Origin: Paraspadella gotoi
Taxonomy: Eukaryota; Chaetognatha
Reading direction: 5' to 3'
Assembly: GCA_051294375.1 (NCBI GenBank)
Contig: CM119270.1
Span: 7,451,143-7,515,142, forward strand
Length of the DNA: 64,000 bases
The translations under genes and the position numbers were made by a program. The notes beneath the pieces are model-generated. The model was given only the letters and a program-made list of their open reading frames with translations, was not told where the DNA came from and ran no database searches. This document shows, one piece after another, positions 63,934-64,000 of the stretch (positions are counted from its first letter, which is position 1; each line of letters opens with the position of its first letter).

Positions 63934-64000
63934 AAATATGAATTTTATAAAATTTTAATAATTTTAGTTTCTCATACTCTACAATGGTTGCGCCATTTTA

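Overview
The window is animal nuclear DNA. Its genes are split by introns with GT..AG boundaries, and the two recognisable gene families (a TRPC-type cation channel and an MFSD6-like transporter) are metazoan. The rest is mostly non-coding and crowded with GA/CT, GAAA/CTTT and GAC/GTC microsatellites and scaffold gaps. An invertebrate, perhaps an arthropod, is my best guess; the sequence alone does not settle the phylum.

Left end (1-7.3 kb, + strand). Three exons (1-97, 830-899, 977-1257) encode the C-terminal part of a small CD20/MS4A-like tetraspan protein. Only 245 bases later, in the same orientation and in a compatible reading phase, come the three exons of a complete TRPC-type channel (1503-1664, 1781-2217, 2815-4813; 863 residues from the ATG at 1509). 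The pair may be one fused gene, a read-through or trans-spliced pair, or two very tightly packed genes. About 360 bases after the channel stop lies a 2.07-kb fold-back element (5178-7250) with long inverted arms and TA target-site duplications, as expected of a Tc1/mariner-type non-autonomous element.

Middle (7.3-59.6 kb). I find no gene here that I can name. The region holds tens of dinucleotide to tetranucleotide repeats, several minisatellites and nineteen N-runs in all. It also holds two copies of a ~2-kb segment (20.7-22.9 and 27.05-28.4 kb) that differ mainly by small insertions and deletions. A few CpG-rich patches carry promoter-like motifs: an E2F-like site at 16.63 kb, a YY1-like palindrome plus TATA at 26.9 kb, and YY1-like plus GC boxes at 41.2 kb. 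A 36-bp repeat at 44.3-44.6 kb can be read as a Pro/Thr/Ala-rich protein repeat. Broken leucine-rich reading frames occur on the - strand at 33.6-36.7 kb.

Right end (59.6-64 kb, - strand). The five 3' exons of an MFSD6-like transporter run from 63040 down to 61173; its 5' exons lie beyond the window. About 1.2 kb downstream is a diverged copy of its last exon with the same splice acceptor and phase but a ~20-base frameshifting deletion. Between them is a long hairpin containing a hammerhead-ribozyme-like core. The window ends in a second AT-rich fold-back repeat (63395-63933). Apart from the possible tetraspan-TRPC link, nothing suggests that the genes act in a common pathway.
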